Assembly: GCA_963678675.1 (NCBI GenBank)
Contig: OY783193.1
Span: forward strand, 15,017,696 to 15,081,695
Source of the DNA: Xiphydria camelus
Taxonomy: Eukaryota; Arthropoda; Insecta; Hymenoptera; Xiphydriidae
Direction of reading: 5' to 3'
Length of the DNA: 64,000 nt
Shown here: positions 34,380-46,166 of the stretch, in pieces
How the letters are laid out: every line of letters starts with the position of its first letter
Position numbering within the stretch: the first letter of the stretch is position 1
Made by a program: the position numbers and the translations under genes
Notes under the pieces: generated by a model
Told to the model about the DNA's origin: nothing
The model's database searches: none
The model's input: only the letters and a program-made list of their open reading frames with translations

Positions 34380-34720
34380 AGAAAGACCTGAAAGAATACG
34401 AGAGCAGTGGAACACCGATGCTCTCCTAGAGAGAATAAGACTATAAGAAATAGAAAAGAATGTTCATCCTTTTAAAATGAAGTACATACATGCACCGGAG
34501 AAAGCAAATCCAACTCGACGAATGAACTATTCCGACTGGTTTTTGGAACGGCAAGTGGACGATCCCTCGTTCGTCAGAAGATTTTGTTCACAGATGAATC
34601 GAAATTCTACAATGAAGGATTAGTGAATAATCACAACACCCACTATTGGTCCGTGAGAAATCCTCACTGGGTAGAAGAAGTCGAAGGCGATGGAGTGGAG
34701 GCGATGAACTAAAAATAAAA
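34380..34720 (+). pseudogene. Tc1/mariner-like transposase fragment with first catalytic Asp
   Basis: After TTTTAG the sequence reads RPERIREQWNTDALLERI. A stretch is deleted, then it reads VHPFKMKYIHAPEKANPTRR and DWFLERQVDDPSFV. After a frameshift it reads ILFTDESKFYNEG and HYWSVRNPHW, the block around the first catalytic Asp of the superfamily. It is the most complete of the four related fragments in the window but clearly dead. Confidence 0.7.
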
Positions 34721-34789
34721 TAAAATTTAGTATATAAATCGAAACTTGTAGTAGGAAGGCAGAGGGCAAGCACCGATGAGAAAAAAAAT

Positions 34790-35940
34790 AGAAATAAAGT
34801 ATTATAGTTACCCCGATATTGTAGTTACTCCAATGATTTGTTCTTCTCCCACGACTTAGATTCACCAATATGTAGAAATATACCGTCTTCCCATACTGAC
34901 AGTATACATTCATTTTACCTCTAATATGCCGGAATTAAAAATCTCTAGAACTCTGCGGTACAATGCCACGGTAGGAATATCAAATTCTACCGACATGACA
35001 TGCTTCGACAAGGTCTGTATCAACTTTAGCATTATATTGGGGGCACTGCACTAATTCTGTGGCACATTTTTCTATCTGAGAATCGTTCTGAAAAAAATAG
35101 AAATAAAGTATTATAGTTACCCCGATATTGTAGTTACTCCGATGATTTGTTCTTCTCCCACGACTTAGATTCTCCAATATGTAGAAATATACCGTCTTCC
35201 CATACTGACAGTATACATGCATTTTACCTTTAATATGCCGGAATTAAAAATCTCTAGAACTCTGCGGTACAATGCCACGGTAGGAATATCAAATTCTACC
35301 GACATGACATGCTTCGACAAGGTCTGTATCAACTTTAGCATTATATTGGGGGCACTGCACTAATCCTGTGGCACATTTTTCTATCTGGGAAAGCCGTGGT
35401 AGAAAAGTAGGAGATACGATAGAATTGGATTACAATAATGAAGTAATTATTTTATTATCTTTTCTTTATCGATATATTTTCCCTTTCGTATTATTAAAAG
35501 TTCCAATTATATATTATCGGAACGCTGTACAGCTGTACTACCATAATAATATGCTTTCCCAGATAGAAAAATGTGCCACAGGATTAGTGCAGTGCCCTTA
35601 ATATACCGCTAAAGTTGATACAGACCTTGTCGAAGCATGTCATGTCGGTAGAACCTGATATTCATACCGTGGCATTGTACCGCAGAGTTCTAGAGATTTT
35701 TAATTCCGGCATATTGGAGGTAAAATGCATGTATACTGTCAGTACGGGAAGACGGTATATTATCGGAACGCTGTACAGCTGTACGACCATAATAATATGC
35801 TTTCCTAGATAGAAAAATGTGCCACAGGATTAGTGCAGTGCCCTTAATATACCGCTAAAGTTGATACAGACCTTGTCGAAGCATGTCATGTCGGTAGAAC
35901 CTGATATTCACACCGTGGCATTGTACCGCAATTCTAGAGA
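34790..35940. repeat. Tandem and inverted repeat cluster
   Basis: A block of about 300 bases (ATAGAAATAAAGTATTATAG ... GGCACATTTTTCTATCTG) is present at about 34790-35090 and again directly at about 35094-35394. Parts of it (TGCCACAGGATTAGTGCAGT and TCTAGAGATTTTTAATTCCG) are present in reverse at about 35565-35755 and 35815-35940. No gene. Confidence 0.65.
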
Positions 35941-35989
35941 ATTCTTTTCTACCTAGGTTGATTTTTGACTGCGAAGAAAAATCAAATTT

Positions 35990-36867
35990 CCACCAATCCG
36001 TCCCGTTCTCGTATGGCGCTGAAAACAAAAAATAGAATAACCACAAAGATATTTGTTCTGTATAAGGGATGAAAATGAGGTTAAGACAGTCAGTTAGGAA
36101 GTTACTTATCTGATGCCACTTCTTCCGAGATATAGATGTCTCCTTCCCTGTTCTTCATGCACCAGCAACCAAAGAAAAATGACACTGCTTCCGTGCACTG
36201 TTTTGATTATTAAAAAAAAATCTAAACGATTTGATAATAGCTAGCTGTCAGAGCGTCTGTCACATTCACCACTGTTGAGATTCACTACTCCGATTACACT
36301 GAATTTGTACTTTTTATTAACAAGCGCGTCCGAGGATCGAAAAAATGCGAGGGATATCGTTTCGCGAATGGAAATATTTTTAAATTTTGAAAAACAACTA
36401 AACATTCAAGGAATATAGTCTCTCACACACTCTCACATACATTTTTGATGGCGTATGCGTGTGGCCGCATCTGTGTACACATTTCCGACCATGGCCGAAT
36501 ACCGCCGAAGACAGGCGGAATTTTTGTGACATTTTTACATATATATATCGCCCGAGAAATCGGATTCTCGACTTTAATGGGGCGAGGGGCGTGGCTTCGC
36601 GTTGCTAAGGAAAAATCTCTGTTAATATGTAACTTACAACATTTACTCTGGTCTCTATCGATAGAGAATAGTCGATTTATATGGCGTAACTAAGCATAGT
36701 TTTGGTTATAACCGTATATTTATTGAGAAAATTCGATGTTAAAATTGAGGGGTGAAGGGGGCAGACATATTTCCTGTAAAGATACACGGGTGCTCGCGGC
36801 GACAGCGCTGGCGGCGTCGTTCTGACGACTTGAATGAACATGCCGCGAGACACTACCGTGTCTCTTG
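35990..36867 (-). repeat. Inverted partner of the repeat at 23146-24010
   Basis: Read on the minus strand it begins AGACACGGTAGTGTCTCG and continues in the same order as the partner, with several small differences. No protein domain recognised. Confidence 0.6.
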
Positions 36868-37676
36868 ATTCGACGCGGTAGACTCGACGCGGCTGCACGA
36901 TAAGTCCTGAAGCAATCCTCGATGAGACTCGGATCACGATCCGATATGCACGCTGGTTGTCGATCGAATGGCTTCCTTCGATTGCCTGGAGGAGCATAAG
37001 ACCCCCTTACTCCTTCATCCTGGGCCTGCATTGGAAAGCCCCGTTGCCTTGACGTCATTATGGGGGAATCTGCCCGCTTCCACCTGGCTTCGTGAATCAC
37101 CCTTGCTTGACGCGTCCACTCCTAACGGTGCCTTGAAATTTCAGTATAGAATTTTTTTGCATGAATTTCCCCTAATTTTTCTTCTAGTCTTCTCTTCTTA
37201 TTTATAACGAAAAAGAAATCACCAGAATTTCCCATCAAATACTCCTGGTAATGGACAAAAATGGTGAGACTTCTCCGTATATCAGGCACAAAAAATATGA
37301 TTAAAAAATCTACTAACAGTTCCCCATAAATCTTTGTAGTTTTTACAAATTTGGAATTTTTATGAACTTTAAGAAATCGATTCGATTGACATCTGGGGTC
37401 AGTTTGGTCTTCCCAAATGTGCCATTCATCAATTAAAAACGAATATTTATTTGGTCATATTCCACTCTACTATTTGTTGATTATTCACGTGAAAAAAAAA
37501 CTAATTCATTTTTATTTTCATGCAAAACAAACTTTGGAGGCTAGGTCCATCAACATAATTACATTCGGGGTGCTCTCACGCTCACACACATATCTCTAAA
37601 TATTCTAAATAAAATCACTCTTACCTCAAAAGCCGCTTTCACCAGACAGTAATTCACCTTTTTAAATAATTGTTTT
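36868..37676. other. Unassigned region left of the copia element
   Basis: The first 280 bases are GC-richer, with overlapping frames on both strands (36968-37207 plus, to 37100 minus). No domain is recognised. The rest is AT-rich. The last five bases, GTTTT, are the copia target duplication. Confidence 0.3.
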
Positions 37677-37914
37677 TATTGAGGAAAATGGTATTAATTC
37701 GGTTTTCACTCAGGATTATAGCGAATAGATACGATTGACTTTATTGTTTACAGAGTAGTTATTGCGAGAGCGCTTAGGCTAGGATGAAGATGCCGAAAAA
37801 AAAGGAAAGCAGAGGTATATATTTACGCCCTGGCGGGAACATAAGAAAAACAAAAGCGAGAATCTAGGAACATTTTTGTGCCGCGCCTTTCAAACTGAGT
37901 CCATAGTTTCAACA
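37677..37914 (-). repeat. Copia 3' LTR
   Basis: On the minus strand it begins TGTTGAAACTATGGACTC and ends CATTTTCCTCAATA. It is the downstream LTR for the minus-strand element, 238 bases long. Confidence 0.93.
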
Positions 37915-37925
37915 CTCCCACTTTG
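37915..37925 (-). other. Copia polypurine tract
   Basis: On the minus strand the purine run AAAGTGGGAG lies directly before the 3' LTR, the expected primer site for plus-strand DNA synthesis. Confidence 0.75.
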
Positions 37926-37951
37926 ACTGTTTTAAAGAAACTTTCTTATCG

Positions 37952-40900
37952 CTATTTGTACTCCGATTTGTCGATGACGCCCAGCATATTTCGCTGATGT
38001 TGGAACGTGTTTCTGGTCAGCAGCTTCGTAAAGATGTCTGCTTGTTGTTCGCTCGTGCGAACGTACTCCAAAGCGAACTGTTTCGACGCGTACTTTTCCC
38101 GTATGAAGTGGAACTTGACGTCGATGTGCTTGCTCCTTTTATGGAATTCGGGATTCTTGATGAGTCGGAGCGCGCTCTGGTTATCCACGCGAAGCACCGT
38201 CGTGTGTTCCGTGGGTGTCAGACTTTGGAGCAATCTTTTTACCCAGATTAGCTCGCGGACAGCGTAGCAAGCCGCGACGTACTCCGCTTCCGTCGTGGAG
38301 AGCGTTACCACGCTTTGTCGTTGCGATTTCCACGTAATCGTCGATGATCCGAGTTTTACCACGTAGCCTGTTGTGGATCTCCTTGTATCTACGTCGCCTG
38401 CGTAGTCAGAATCACTGTACGTGAAGATTTTCTCGTCGCTCCCACTGTCGAAGAATAAGCCGTGTCGCGTCGTTCCCTTGATATATTTTAGAATGCGCTT
38501 CACGCTGTTCCAGTGCGCTCTTGTGGGTTTTTCGAGAAATTGGCTGGCTTTGTTCACCGCGTACGTTATATCCGGTCTAGTTGCCACGGATAGATACATG
38601 AGGCTGCCAACGGCCTGTCGGTACGGCACATCTGTCGCTTCCTTGCTGTTCGAGTTCTCTGGATCACTCGACTCGTGTTGCTTGTCCGCCAGTATTGCCA
38701 CCGAATTCGCGCTCTCCATCCTGAAGCGCTCGAGTACTCGGTTCGCGTAGGATTCTTGGTGCAGGAAAATTGCTCCGCCCTCTTGTCGCTCGATCTGCAG
38801 GCCGAGAAACATGCTCGCTGCGTCCGTGACGATTTCGAACTCCTTTTGAAGTTCCCGCAACAAAGAAGCAATTTTCTCCTTGTCTGCCGAGACGATGAGC
38901 CCGTCGTCGATGTAGATCGCGAGTATTAGTCGCGACTCGCCGTTTCCTGATGTAAATACGCACGGGTCGGCGTCCGTTGCCTGTAGCTCGAACTTCTTTA
39001 TTGAATTCGTGAAGCGCTGATTCCAGCAGCGCGATGACTGCTTTAGTCCGTACAGACTCCGCTTCAACTCGCAAACGCGATTGGTCCCATCGCTGTAGCC
39101 CGTAGGTTGTCTCATCAGGATGGTCTCCTCGAGCTCGCCGTACAAGAATGCAGTTTTTATATCAAACTGTTGTAGCTGCATTTTCCAACATGCTGCGACG
39201 GCGAGGATGGCTCTGATTGAGTCAAACCTCACGACGGGGCTGAATGTTTCGTCATAGTCGATACCATGTTGCTGAGAGAAACCTCTTGCCACGAGCCGAG
39301 CTTTGTAGCGGCACTTGTTGCCGTCGGCGCCTCTCTTCACTTTGAACGTCCATCTGTTGTCGATAATTTTCCTGTGCTTCGGCGGATAAGTAAGAGTCCA
39401 CGTTTGATTCTTTGTGAGCGACTTCATTTCCTCGTCCATCGCCTGTTGCCACAGGACCGCGTCGACACAACTCATTGCTTCTTCATAAGTGCGAGGCTCC
39501 TCGCTACGATATGCCGAGCAGACGTTTACTTGGGCATCCGCGTATCTCAGAGGGAGTCTGATCGTGTCTCTGTCTCGCAGATTGTACCGTCCCTCGAGCT
39601 GCTCTGCAGCCGCGTCGCGGGGCTCGTCCTCGTTGCGGGGCTCGTCCTCGTCGCGGGGCTCGTCCTCGTCGCGGGGCTCGTCCTCGTCGCGGGGCTCCTC
39701 CTCGAATTCTTCCACTCGTTCGGCTTCCTCTTCCTGGTTGATCGGCTCTTCGACGCCGACTGGATCTTCTGCGATAATGGGATTTTCGGCGACGACCGGA
39801 ATATTAGTTTTCCCTGGAATTTCGAGAAGTGTATAATTGTCGCCCGCGGCGTGTTCTTCGGTAACTTCTCGGCCCGAGAATTTCACATCCCTGCAAACTC
39901 GAACTTTATTTTGCGAGGCAAATCAGACACAATAGCCTTTTGCCTCCTCGTCGTATCCGACTAGAACGCCGCGCTCGGCTTTGCAATCCCACTTGCGTCG
40001 CTTTTCTTTTGGAATGTGTGAAAATATCTCTTCTCCGAATATTCTCAGGTGCTCGATACCGGGCGATTTCCCGTGCCACAGCTCGTACGGTATGATTCCT
40101 TTCACGGTGCTCGGTCCTGTTCTATTTAGAACGTGAACAGCCGTGTTGACGGCCTCCGCCCACAGATTCTTACCCAATTTTTTTGCGTAGAGAAGTGTCC
40201 TCGCTGCCTCGACAACGGTGCGATTTTCTCTCTCGGCTGCGCCGTTTTGTTCGGGGCTGTAGGGAACCGTCTTCTCGTGCTTCACACCGAGACTATTGGT
40301 GAGCTCGCGAACCTCCTGATTTACGAACTCGAGTCCGTTATCTGTCCGCAGTGTGCGAACGCCGTGCGGAAGGATTTTCTCACAGCGTTTGAGGAAATTT
40401 TGGAGATGATCCTTTACCTCAGATTTCCGATTCATGAAGAACACCGTCCGCATGTGAGAATAGTCGTCCTTTAACAAAAGAAAAAAACGCGATTCGCCTA
40501 CCGAGTCTTCCTGCATCGGTCCGCATACGTCCGCGTGCACAAGCTCTCCTGGCTCGCTTGCTTTTGTGTTGCTCTTCGGGAATGGTGCGCGATGCATCTT
40601 TCCCTTGACGCATGGTTCGCAGAAAAAATTCTTCTCGACCGAAACCTCGACGCCCGTCTGTTTCAAGAACGTTTTCACGTATCTCGTGTTTTGGTGCCCG
40701 AGGCGCTCGTGCCACTCACGAAAAGTGCAGACTGCCGCGTGCGCGCTGTCGTTGTCCTCCTCGGCAGTGATTCGGAGATTCATTTGAAACAGTTTCCCGC
40801 GTCGTTCTCCAATCAGGATTGTTCTTCCGTCCTTCTGCAGTTCGCATTTCTCCTTGTCCGATCGCAGTTTCAGCCCCTTGTCAAGCGCCGCTCCCACTGA

Positions 40901-41998
40901 GAATAAATTATATTTCAGATCGGGCACTAAAAGCACGTTTGACAAGTGTTTCTCGGTCCACGCGCGTCCATCGAATGCTAGAACGTTGATATCTCCTCTC
41001 CCCGTCGCAGAGATGTACTTTCCGTCGCCGATGCGGACCGGAATCTCGTTGCTGAGAGTCTCGAAATTCGTGAACCATCTTCGCTGCGTTGACATATGCT
41101 CGCTTGCTCCGGAGTCGAGATACCAAACTTCCTCGTGTTCGCATTTCTCTGTCGTGGATGCAAGCGTCTCGACGATCAGCCCCTCGCCCTTTGGTTTGGT
41201 GTTTGGCTCGTCTTTTTCTTTCTTTTTAGCATCGGGGCATTCACGAGCCCAGTGTCCCGGTTTCTGACACGTGTGACACTTGCCCGGTCGACCGGAGCTT
41301 TTCTTGCGACCCTTGCCTTTGCTCGACATCTGGGGTCGTTCCGCAGCGAGAGCGCTACCCTCCGCCTTCTCTCCAACGTCGCGTCGGAGCTCCTCGACGA
41401 CGAGTCTATTCGTCAACTTTTCGAGGGTCCTTTCTGCTAGCGCCGTCGACTCCCACGCGCTCACGAAGTGTGCGTAACTTTGCGGCAAGGTCATAAGAAT
41501 CTTTGTCATTATCATATTATCCGAAACTTTCTCACCCATGACGTCGAGCTTGTACGCTATATCTTCGAGTTTCGCGATGTGCGACGAGATGCTGTCCTTC
41601 GGATCCATGGTGACGCTGTACCATTACATCTGAAGCATGTGGATGCTTGTTTCCGACTTTTGTTCGTACACCGATTGCAATTTGCTTAACATTTCCGCCG
41701 CCGTTAAACAATTTATGATGTGCAGCAGCGCCTTGGGTCCAACCGTCGTGCCGATGATCTTCTGTCCGATTCGATCGGCCTTTTCCCACGTCGCGAGTCT
41801 CTCTTGATGAGCCGCGGCTTCTTCGGCGTTGGCCCCGGCGACCGCCACGGGTTTTGCTTTCTCACCGTTCACGACGTTCCACGCGCTGCTGGCATTAAGT
41901 GTCACGCGGATTTGGAATTTCCATGATGCCCAATTTTCGGCACCCTTGAGGTGTGCGATTTTCACCCTGTCGTTTTCCATTTTTTTTTCTTTCCTCAC
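37952..41998 (-). pseudogene. Copia gag-pol polyprotein with two nonsense codons
   Basis: A single frame of 1348 codon positions runs from ATG 41998 to the stop at 37952, broken only by TAA at 41624-41626 (codon 125, within gag) and TGA at 39923-39925 (codon 692, after integrase). Domains in order: gag; zinc knuckle CHTCQKPGHWAREC near 241-254; protease DSGA near 295; integrase HHCC (H, H, C, C near 430, 435, 460, 463) with catalytic D near 490, D near 553 in RTDNGLEF and E near 589; reverse transcriptase with LYGLKQ and the YIDD active site near 1029; RNase H with DADYAGD-like SDSDYAGD, STTEAEY and KHIDVKFH. An acidic DEDEPR repeat lies between integrase and RT. No other damage is seen, so both stops are probably recent point mutations. 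Copia elements normally make gag by splicing rather than readthrough. Confidence 0.93.
39605..39705. repeat. 18-bp tandem repeat inside copia pol
   Basis: About five copies of GTCGCGGGGCTCGTCCTC encode repeated DEDEPR on the minus strand, in the linker between integrase and reverse transcriptase. Repeat-number change would keep the frame. Confidence 0.85.
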
Positions 41999-42101
41999 TT
42001 TTGCACGAGGCGGGAGGTTATGTTCAGACGCGTTTTTCGTTCACTCACTTCGCTATTACACAATAGACCTCAATTCACGAAAATATTCACAACCCGAATT
42101 A

Positions 42102-42116
42102 GCTGGGCCCATAACC
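42102..42116 (-). other. Copia primer binding site
   Basis: Immediately inside the 5' LTR the minus strand reads GGTTATGGGCCCAGC. This matches the primer site used by Drosophila copia, complementary to an internal part of initiator Met tRNA. Confidence 0.85.
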
Positions 42117-42354
42117 TATTGAGGAAAATGGTATTAATTCGGTTTTCACTCAGGATTATTGCGAATAGATACGATTGACTTTATTGTTTACAGAGTAGTT
42201 ATTGCGAGAGCGCTTAGGCTAGGATGAAGATGCCGGAAAAAAAGGAAAGCAGAGGTATATATTTACGCCCTGGCGGGAACATAAGAAAAACAAAAGCGAG
42301 AATCTAGGAACATTTTTGTGCCGCGCCTTTCAAACTGAGTCCATAGTTTCAACA
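42117..42354 (-). repeat. Copia 5' LTR
   Basis: 238 bases, nearly identical to the 3' LTR. It would hold the element's promoter; no element-specific signal is assigned. Confidence 0.93.
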
Positions 42355-43084
42355 GTTTTTTTTATAAATGTATTAGTTTAAGCACTTTATTTTTTCTGGA
42401 ACAACTCGCACCGGTTCTAATGGCCACAACTCACAACGTGCGTCGACTTCTGACGATCGGCCGAAAACGGCCGAACTGACGCGAACTGACGCGAACTGAC
42501 GCTCACGTGATCGCCTTTATAGATGTCATTGGTAGAATCTATCTACCCGGATAGGTAAAAATTCCGTTACTCTAGGGTAATTGTGCAGTAACGTAATGAT
42601 AAAAATTAAGGCGCACAGCTTGTTACAATTTAAGGGCCGAATGATAATTTTTGCTGCTATTATACGATAACGTTTATTAACGGAGGCATACTTTCTATAT
42701 TGTGCAGGCATACAAATTCCTGTTCGGGTAAAATTGTAGAGTTGGAACGGTAAAAATTCTGGAACGTTCGTCAAAATATATCGGCTGATTGTTAATTCCT
42801 GACCAGCGCCTCTATAAAATTAACCGTAAAACACCGAATGCTACATGCTTACCCTACTATTTAGGTAATTTATACCGAAAATTTCTCTCCGTGTATAGGA
42901 CTAGAATTTTGCTACTTCAAATTGTTGCAGTGCCTTGATAATTTCTTCCTTATGATACAAATAAAAATAATTTTGTTACCGAATTTTTTAAACATTATTT
43001 AACAGATCTATGAAGTAGTTCTATACTTTTGCAGAGTCTATCGACTGCACACATTTTTAATACAGAAGTTTACAACATGATGAA
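42355..43084. other. Unassigned stretch right of copia
   Basis: A small triple repeat of CGAACTGACG lies near 42472-42500. The phrase TTTCTCTCCGTGTATAGG near 42880 is the inverse of a motif at 31018. No gene is supported. Confidence 0.3.
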
Positions 43085-43275
43085 TATCATTTAAAAGTTA
43101 ATTATATTATAAATATATATTCATAATATGTATAGTTATATAATTGTAATATGGTATTTATAGTATTTATAATATATATTCATATTATTTATAATTATAT
43201 AGTAGTAACGTAATATTTATAGTATTTGTAATATATATTTATAATATTTATAGTTATATAGTAATAATATAAATC
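43085..43275. repeat. AT-rich tandem repeat
   Basis: Imperfect repeats of about 60 bases built from ATATTTATAGTATTTATAATATATATTCATA-like units (each shorter phrase repeated three times). Confidence 0.65.
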
Positions 43276-43339
43276 AATATCATAAAATAAAAAAATCTCT
43301 GCAATATACAAAATTGATTTTCACTTGACTAACATTTTT

Positions 43340-44403
43340 AGAACTATTTCCGGCTGTTGTTGATGTAGCAACTACTGGAACTGCTGCAGCAACGTTTCTA
43401 GAATACATCATTTTAATTCGCAATCATATTACTGCATATAAGTGATTAAAGCTTTAAAATTGATTTACTTACCAAGCAATCCTTTGAATAATTTCGGATT
43501 TACTCCAGGTCGGGACATTCTTTTTATTAATTGCCTCTCCGCGTTCGATGGTCGTCCTACTTTTGATTTTCCCGCTTCCTCTTTTCTTCCCGGTTTCACT
43601 CGCCTACTGTACGACTTAAGCTATTATATCATAGTATTTTCATTTGCAATTTTTTTCAACTGCTGTTACATATAATGAATCTGAATAAAAGGAGATAATT
43701 TCCTTGAGAAATCCAGTTAACAAGCTGGTAAAATTAAATAGTATCATATAGAATACATCGTTGGGAATTATTAAAATTCTTCATTGTATGGAATGATTTC
43801 GTCCTGGCGTAAATTTTATACTTCATGTTCAGGCATTCGTCCTTCATTTTGAAGTGTTCGTTAAATCTGAAACAAGCGTACCTATTATCAAAACGATTAT
43901 CATCAAATGAAATATGAATATTATCAAATGAAGATATCCTGATTATATACAATCTGATAATAATTAAATAAACTTACTCCAGAAAATCGAAGTCGATATT
44001 TGAATGTTCACTCTGTATAAGCGCCCAGCAACCCCGGAAGAAATGAGATAAAGGAGGAAACTTAAACCTTGGTATAAAGTTTAGTAACAGTATCTTCGGA
44101 TACATCTGTGGCTTCATTGTACGTACGAAGATATATTCTAAGCCAAGCCCTTTGCAATGTTTCCTCCGGATACAGAGAAAAGTCAGGATTATCTATACCT
44201 GAAAAAAGAAATAAGAGATTTTGCATTACTTCTATGCTATAAAAATGATTAGTTTGTGGTAAATGGATAATTTGATTACCAGCAAATTCAATAAAATGAT
44301 TGGATATATCAAAAGCCTCAGTTGAAAGCAGTGTACTCATAGTCAATGAAAGTAACGCTATTTTCTTTTTCATTGTACAATACATTTCCCAGTAGAAGAT
44401 CAT
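43340..44403 (-). CDS. Possible multi-exon gene of unknown function
   Basis: On the minus strand a frame at 44403-44062 reads MKKKIALLSLTMSTLLSTEA, then GIDNPDFSLYPEETLQRAWL and VSEDTVTKLYTKV. After TTGTTTCAG (near 43868) another block reads FNEHFKMKDECLNMKYKIYA. Around 43620-43470 a basic block reads RRVKPGRKEEAGKSKVGRPS, resembling an AT-hook, and ends at a GTAAGT donor. A further block near 43400-43345 reads VAAAVPVVATSTTAGNSSK. The composition and splice signals suggest real exons, but the joins are not all consistent and no family is recognised. It could be a host gene or an unidentified transposon gene. Confidence 0.35.
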
Positions 44404-45079
44404 TGTGAGCCTATACTATAGGACTATCAAGTTCTGAAAGAGTTTCCTTTACACGTTCACTGTGGATCATGCGGCTCCCGCGTGAGGGGGGGTGTATGTA
44501 TTTTAAAGCAGGAGCTGTGCGCGGTCCGCAGCGAATGTGTTAAGCATTGATGTTCCTTTTGAAGCACCACATAAGGTCGGATTAGCCATTTGAATCCTGA
44601 AACAGAAGAGTTTTGGAATACTTTACACAATTAAAATTAGATATCAAGCATACTCCGATAGTTCACTTCGCGTCTTTTGCAGTATCCCTGAATCCCTTTG
44701 GCATGATCTAAACACATGATGATAAACACAACCCAGATCCAGAAAATGTATAATACAGGTGGACACGAGAATGCGACCCCTTCAATCATTTACGCCAATA
44801 AACTGAAAATGTAAAACACGAGTCAAGAATGTTTACAGTTGCATTCCGGGACGTTTGTAGGTTAGAGCACCGCGAAGGGGATTATCCGTAACTTCTAAAT
44901 GGTGTCTATTTGAAAAATAGCAATTGAAAGAAAGACTTACGTTTCAACAATTAGTTGAACTCACACATCCGCTTAGGATTTCCGTGATTTTCCACAAAAT
45001 GTATACAAAAGGTGGAGAAGCCTCCCTGTCTGTCATGTCCGGTTTCTATATTATGACCGGAGTGGAGCAACATCACGCT
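44404..45079. other. Unassigned stretch with a repeat fragment
   Basis: Mostly featureless. 44938-45030 (CAACAATTAGTTGAACTCAC ... AAGCCTCCCTGT) matches 7838-7930 within the AT-flanked insertion. Confidence 0.35.
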
Positions 45080-45185
45080 CGAAGAGTCGATGGCTCAATT
45101 GGTAGAATGCAAGCATTCCCAGTTTCGAAGCATCTCGTATCTTGAAGATTGCAGGTTCAAATCCCGGTAGGGTGTGAAAAAAAAA
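45080..45185 (+). repeat. tRNA-derived SINE-like head
   Basis: GATGGCTCAATTGGTAGAAT resembles a pol III A box, and GCAGGTTCAAATCCCGG a B box, about 55 bases apart, followed by an A run. The arms do not form a canonical cloverleaf, so this is a SINE head or decayed tRNA rather than a tRNA gene. Confidence 0.45.
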
Positions 45186-45749
45186 AGCGACACTACTAGG
45201 CGGCGGCACTGCAGGGGCACACAGTGAAAAACCTCGGTAAAGTTACTGCATGCAAAATCCTACTTTATCCTTTTGCAAAATCCTACTTTATCCTTTTGCA
45301 ATATCCTACTTTATCCACTTTGTACACTGCGTGATGCCACAGTGGTACCCCAGTGGGCACGCACCAAGACATCACTGTGATGTTTCTCAAAGTCACCGCG
45401 TGGTCCCACAGTGCCACCACTATAGAGCCACCTGGCTATCGGGGTGGCTGCGAGTGTCAGTGAGACTGAGGGTTGCTCTCGGCGTTCCAGAGTAAGTTCC
45501 GTTGTAGGGGTTTCGTAGCATTGCGACCATGAATACCTCGCCAACCTAGTAGCCCAGGCAGTACCTATGCATTATCTTATTTCCATTAGCGTCTTTCCAG
45601 CGCCTCCTAGGTAAACGGTTCTACTTTTAGTTGATCAACGAAATTGATTCAATTTCATTGAACAGTGCTTTGAGAAACAAATTTTTGAAAATCGCGTCGC
45701 GTGCGCGTTCCAAGTGTCTGGAATTGGCGTACAGTATATCACCAGTGCT

Positions 45750-45825
45750 TCGATAGCGCAACGGTCAAGTTGCCGGGCTGGGAGTCTCGATGTCGTGAGT
45801 TCAAATCTTGTTGTTATTCTTTTGA
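45750..45825 (+). repeat. Second tRNA-like (A box/B box) sequence
   Basis: CGATAGCGCAACGGTCAAG and GTGAGTTCAAATCTTG are spaced as pol III boxes, but the stems do not pair well. Probably a SINE head. Confidence 0.4.
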
Positions 45826-46166
45826 AGTGAAACTTCTATAGACGCCTTTTGGGCGTGAATCGGTTTTGCCGGAGTCAGGTATGTGACAAAAATCCGACAC
45901 CATGAGTCATCACTGTGCCTCATGGGTCGAGCGTTTGGAGAGGGAAGGGAGGAATGTAGGATCGGTAACATCGCGGTTACCACTACCGGCGGACGTTAGC
46001 CTAGTAAGTTAGGTGACCTCACTGGCCCCCCGAATAAATTTGGCGCTTGCGTATACAGCTGACTGGGGACCAGTATGGCGTCTTCATTTGTGTGCGTGCT
46101 GTAAGTGATATTCATTTGTTTTGTTTTGTGCTATTTTTGAGTGACATTTAATTGAATTAATTTATA
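45826..46166. other. Stretch upstream of the Helitron gene
   Basis: No gene is seen. The sequence around 45505-45545 (GGGGTTTCGTAGCATTGCGA) recurs directly at 55900-55940, on the far side of the nested elements. Confidence 0.3.

Larger units (their letters stand above)
37677..42354 (-). mobile_element. Full-length Ty1/copia retrotransposon
   Basis: A 4678-base element on the minus strand has 238-base LTRs at both ends, flanked by GTTTT on each side (37672-37676 and 42355-42359). The two LTRs differ at only two positions that I can find, so insertion is recent. Order on the minus strand: LTR, primer binding site, one gag-pol frame, polypurine tract, LTR. The copia class is set by integrase preceding reverse transcriptase. 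Two in-frame stops disable the polyprotein. The body is distinctly GC-richer than its surroundings. Confidence 0.95.

Noticed and set aside
36720..37100. 126-codon minus-strand frame
   Set aside because: It spans a repeat boundary and overlaps an equally open plus-strand frame; no domain seen.
39266..39964. 232-codon plus-strand frame opposite copia pol
   Set aside because: Antisense shadow of the GC-rich copia coding region.
39923..41626. Programmed readthrough of the two copia stops
   Set aside because: The positions (mid-gag and after integrase) and the different stop codons do not fit known retroelement readthrough; nonsense mutation is simpler.
45080..45185. tRNA gene
   Set aside because: A and B boxes are present, but acceptor and T stems do not pair; treated as SINE-like.
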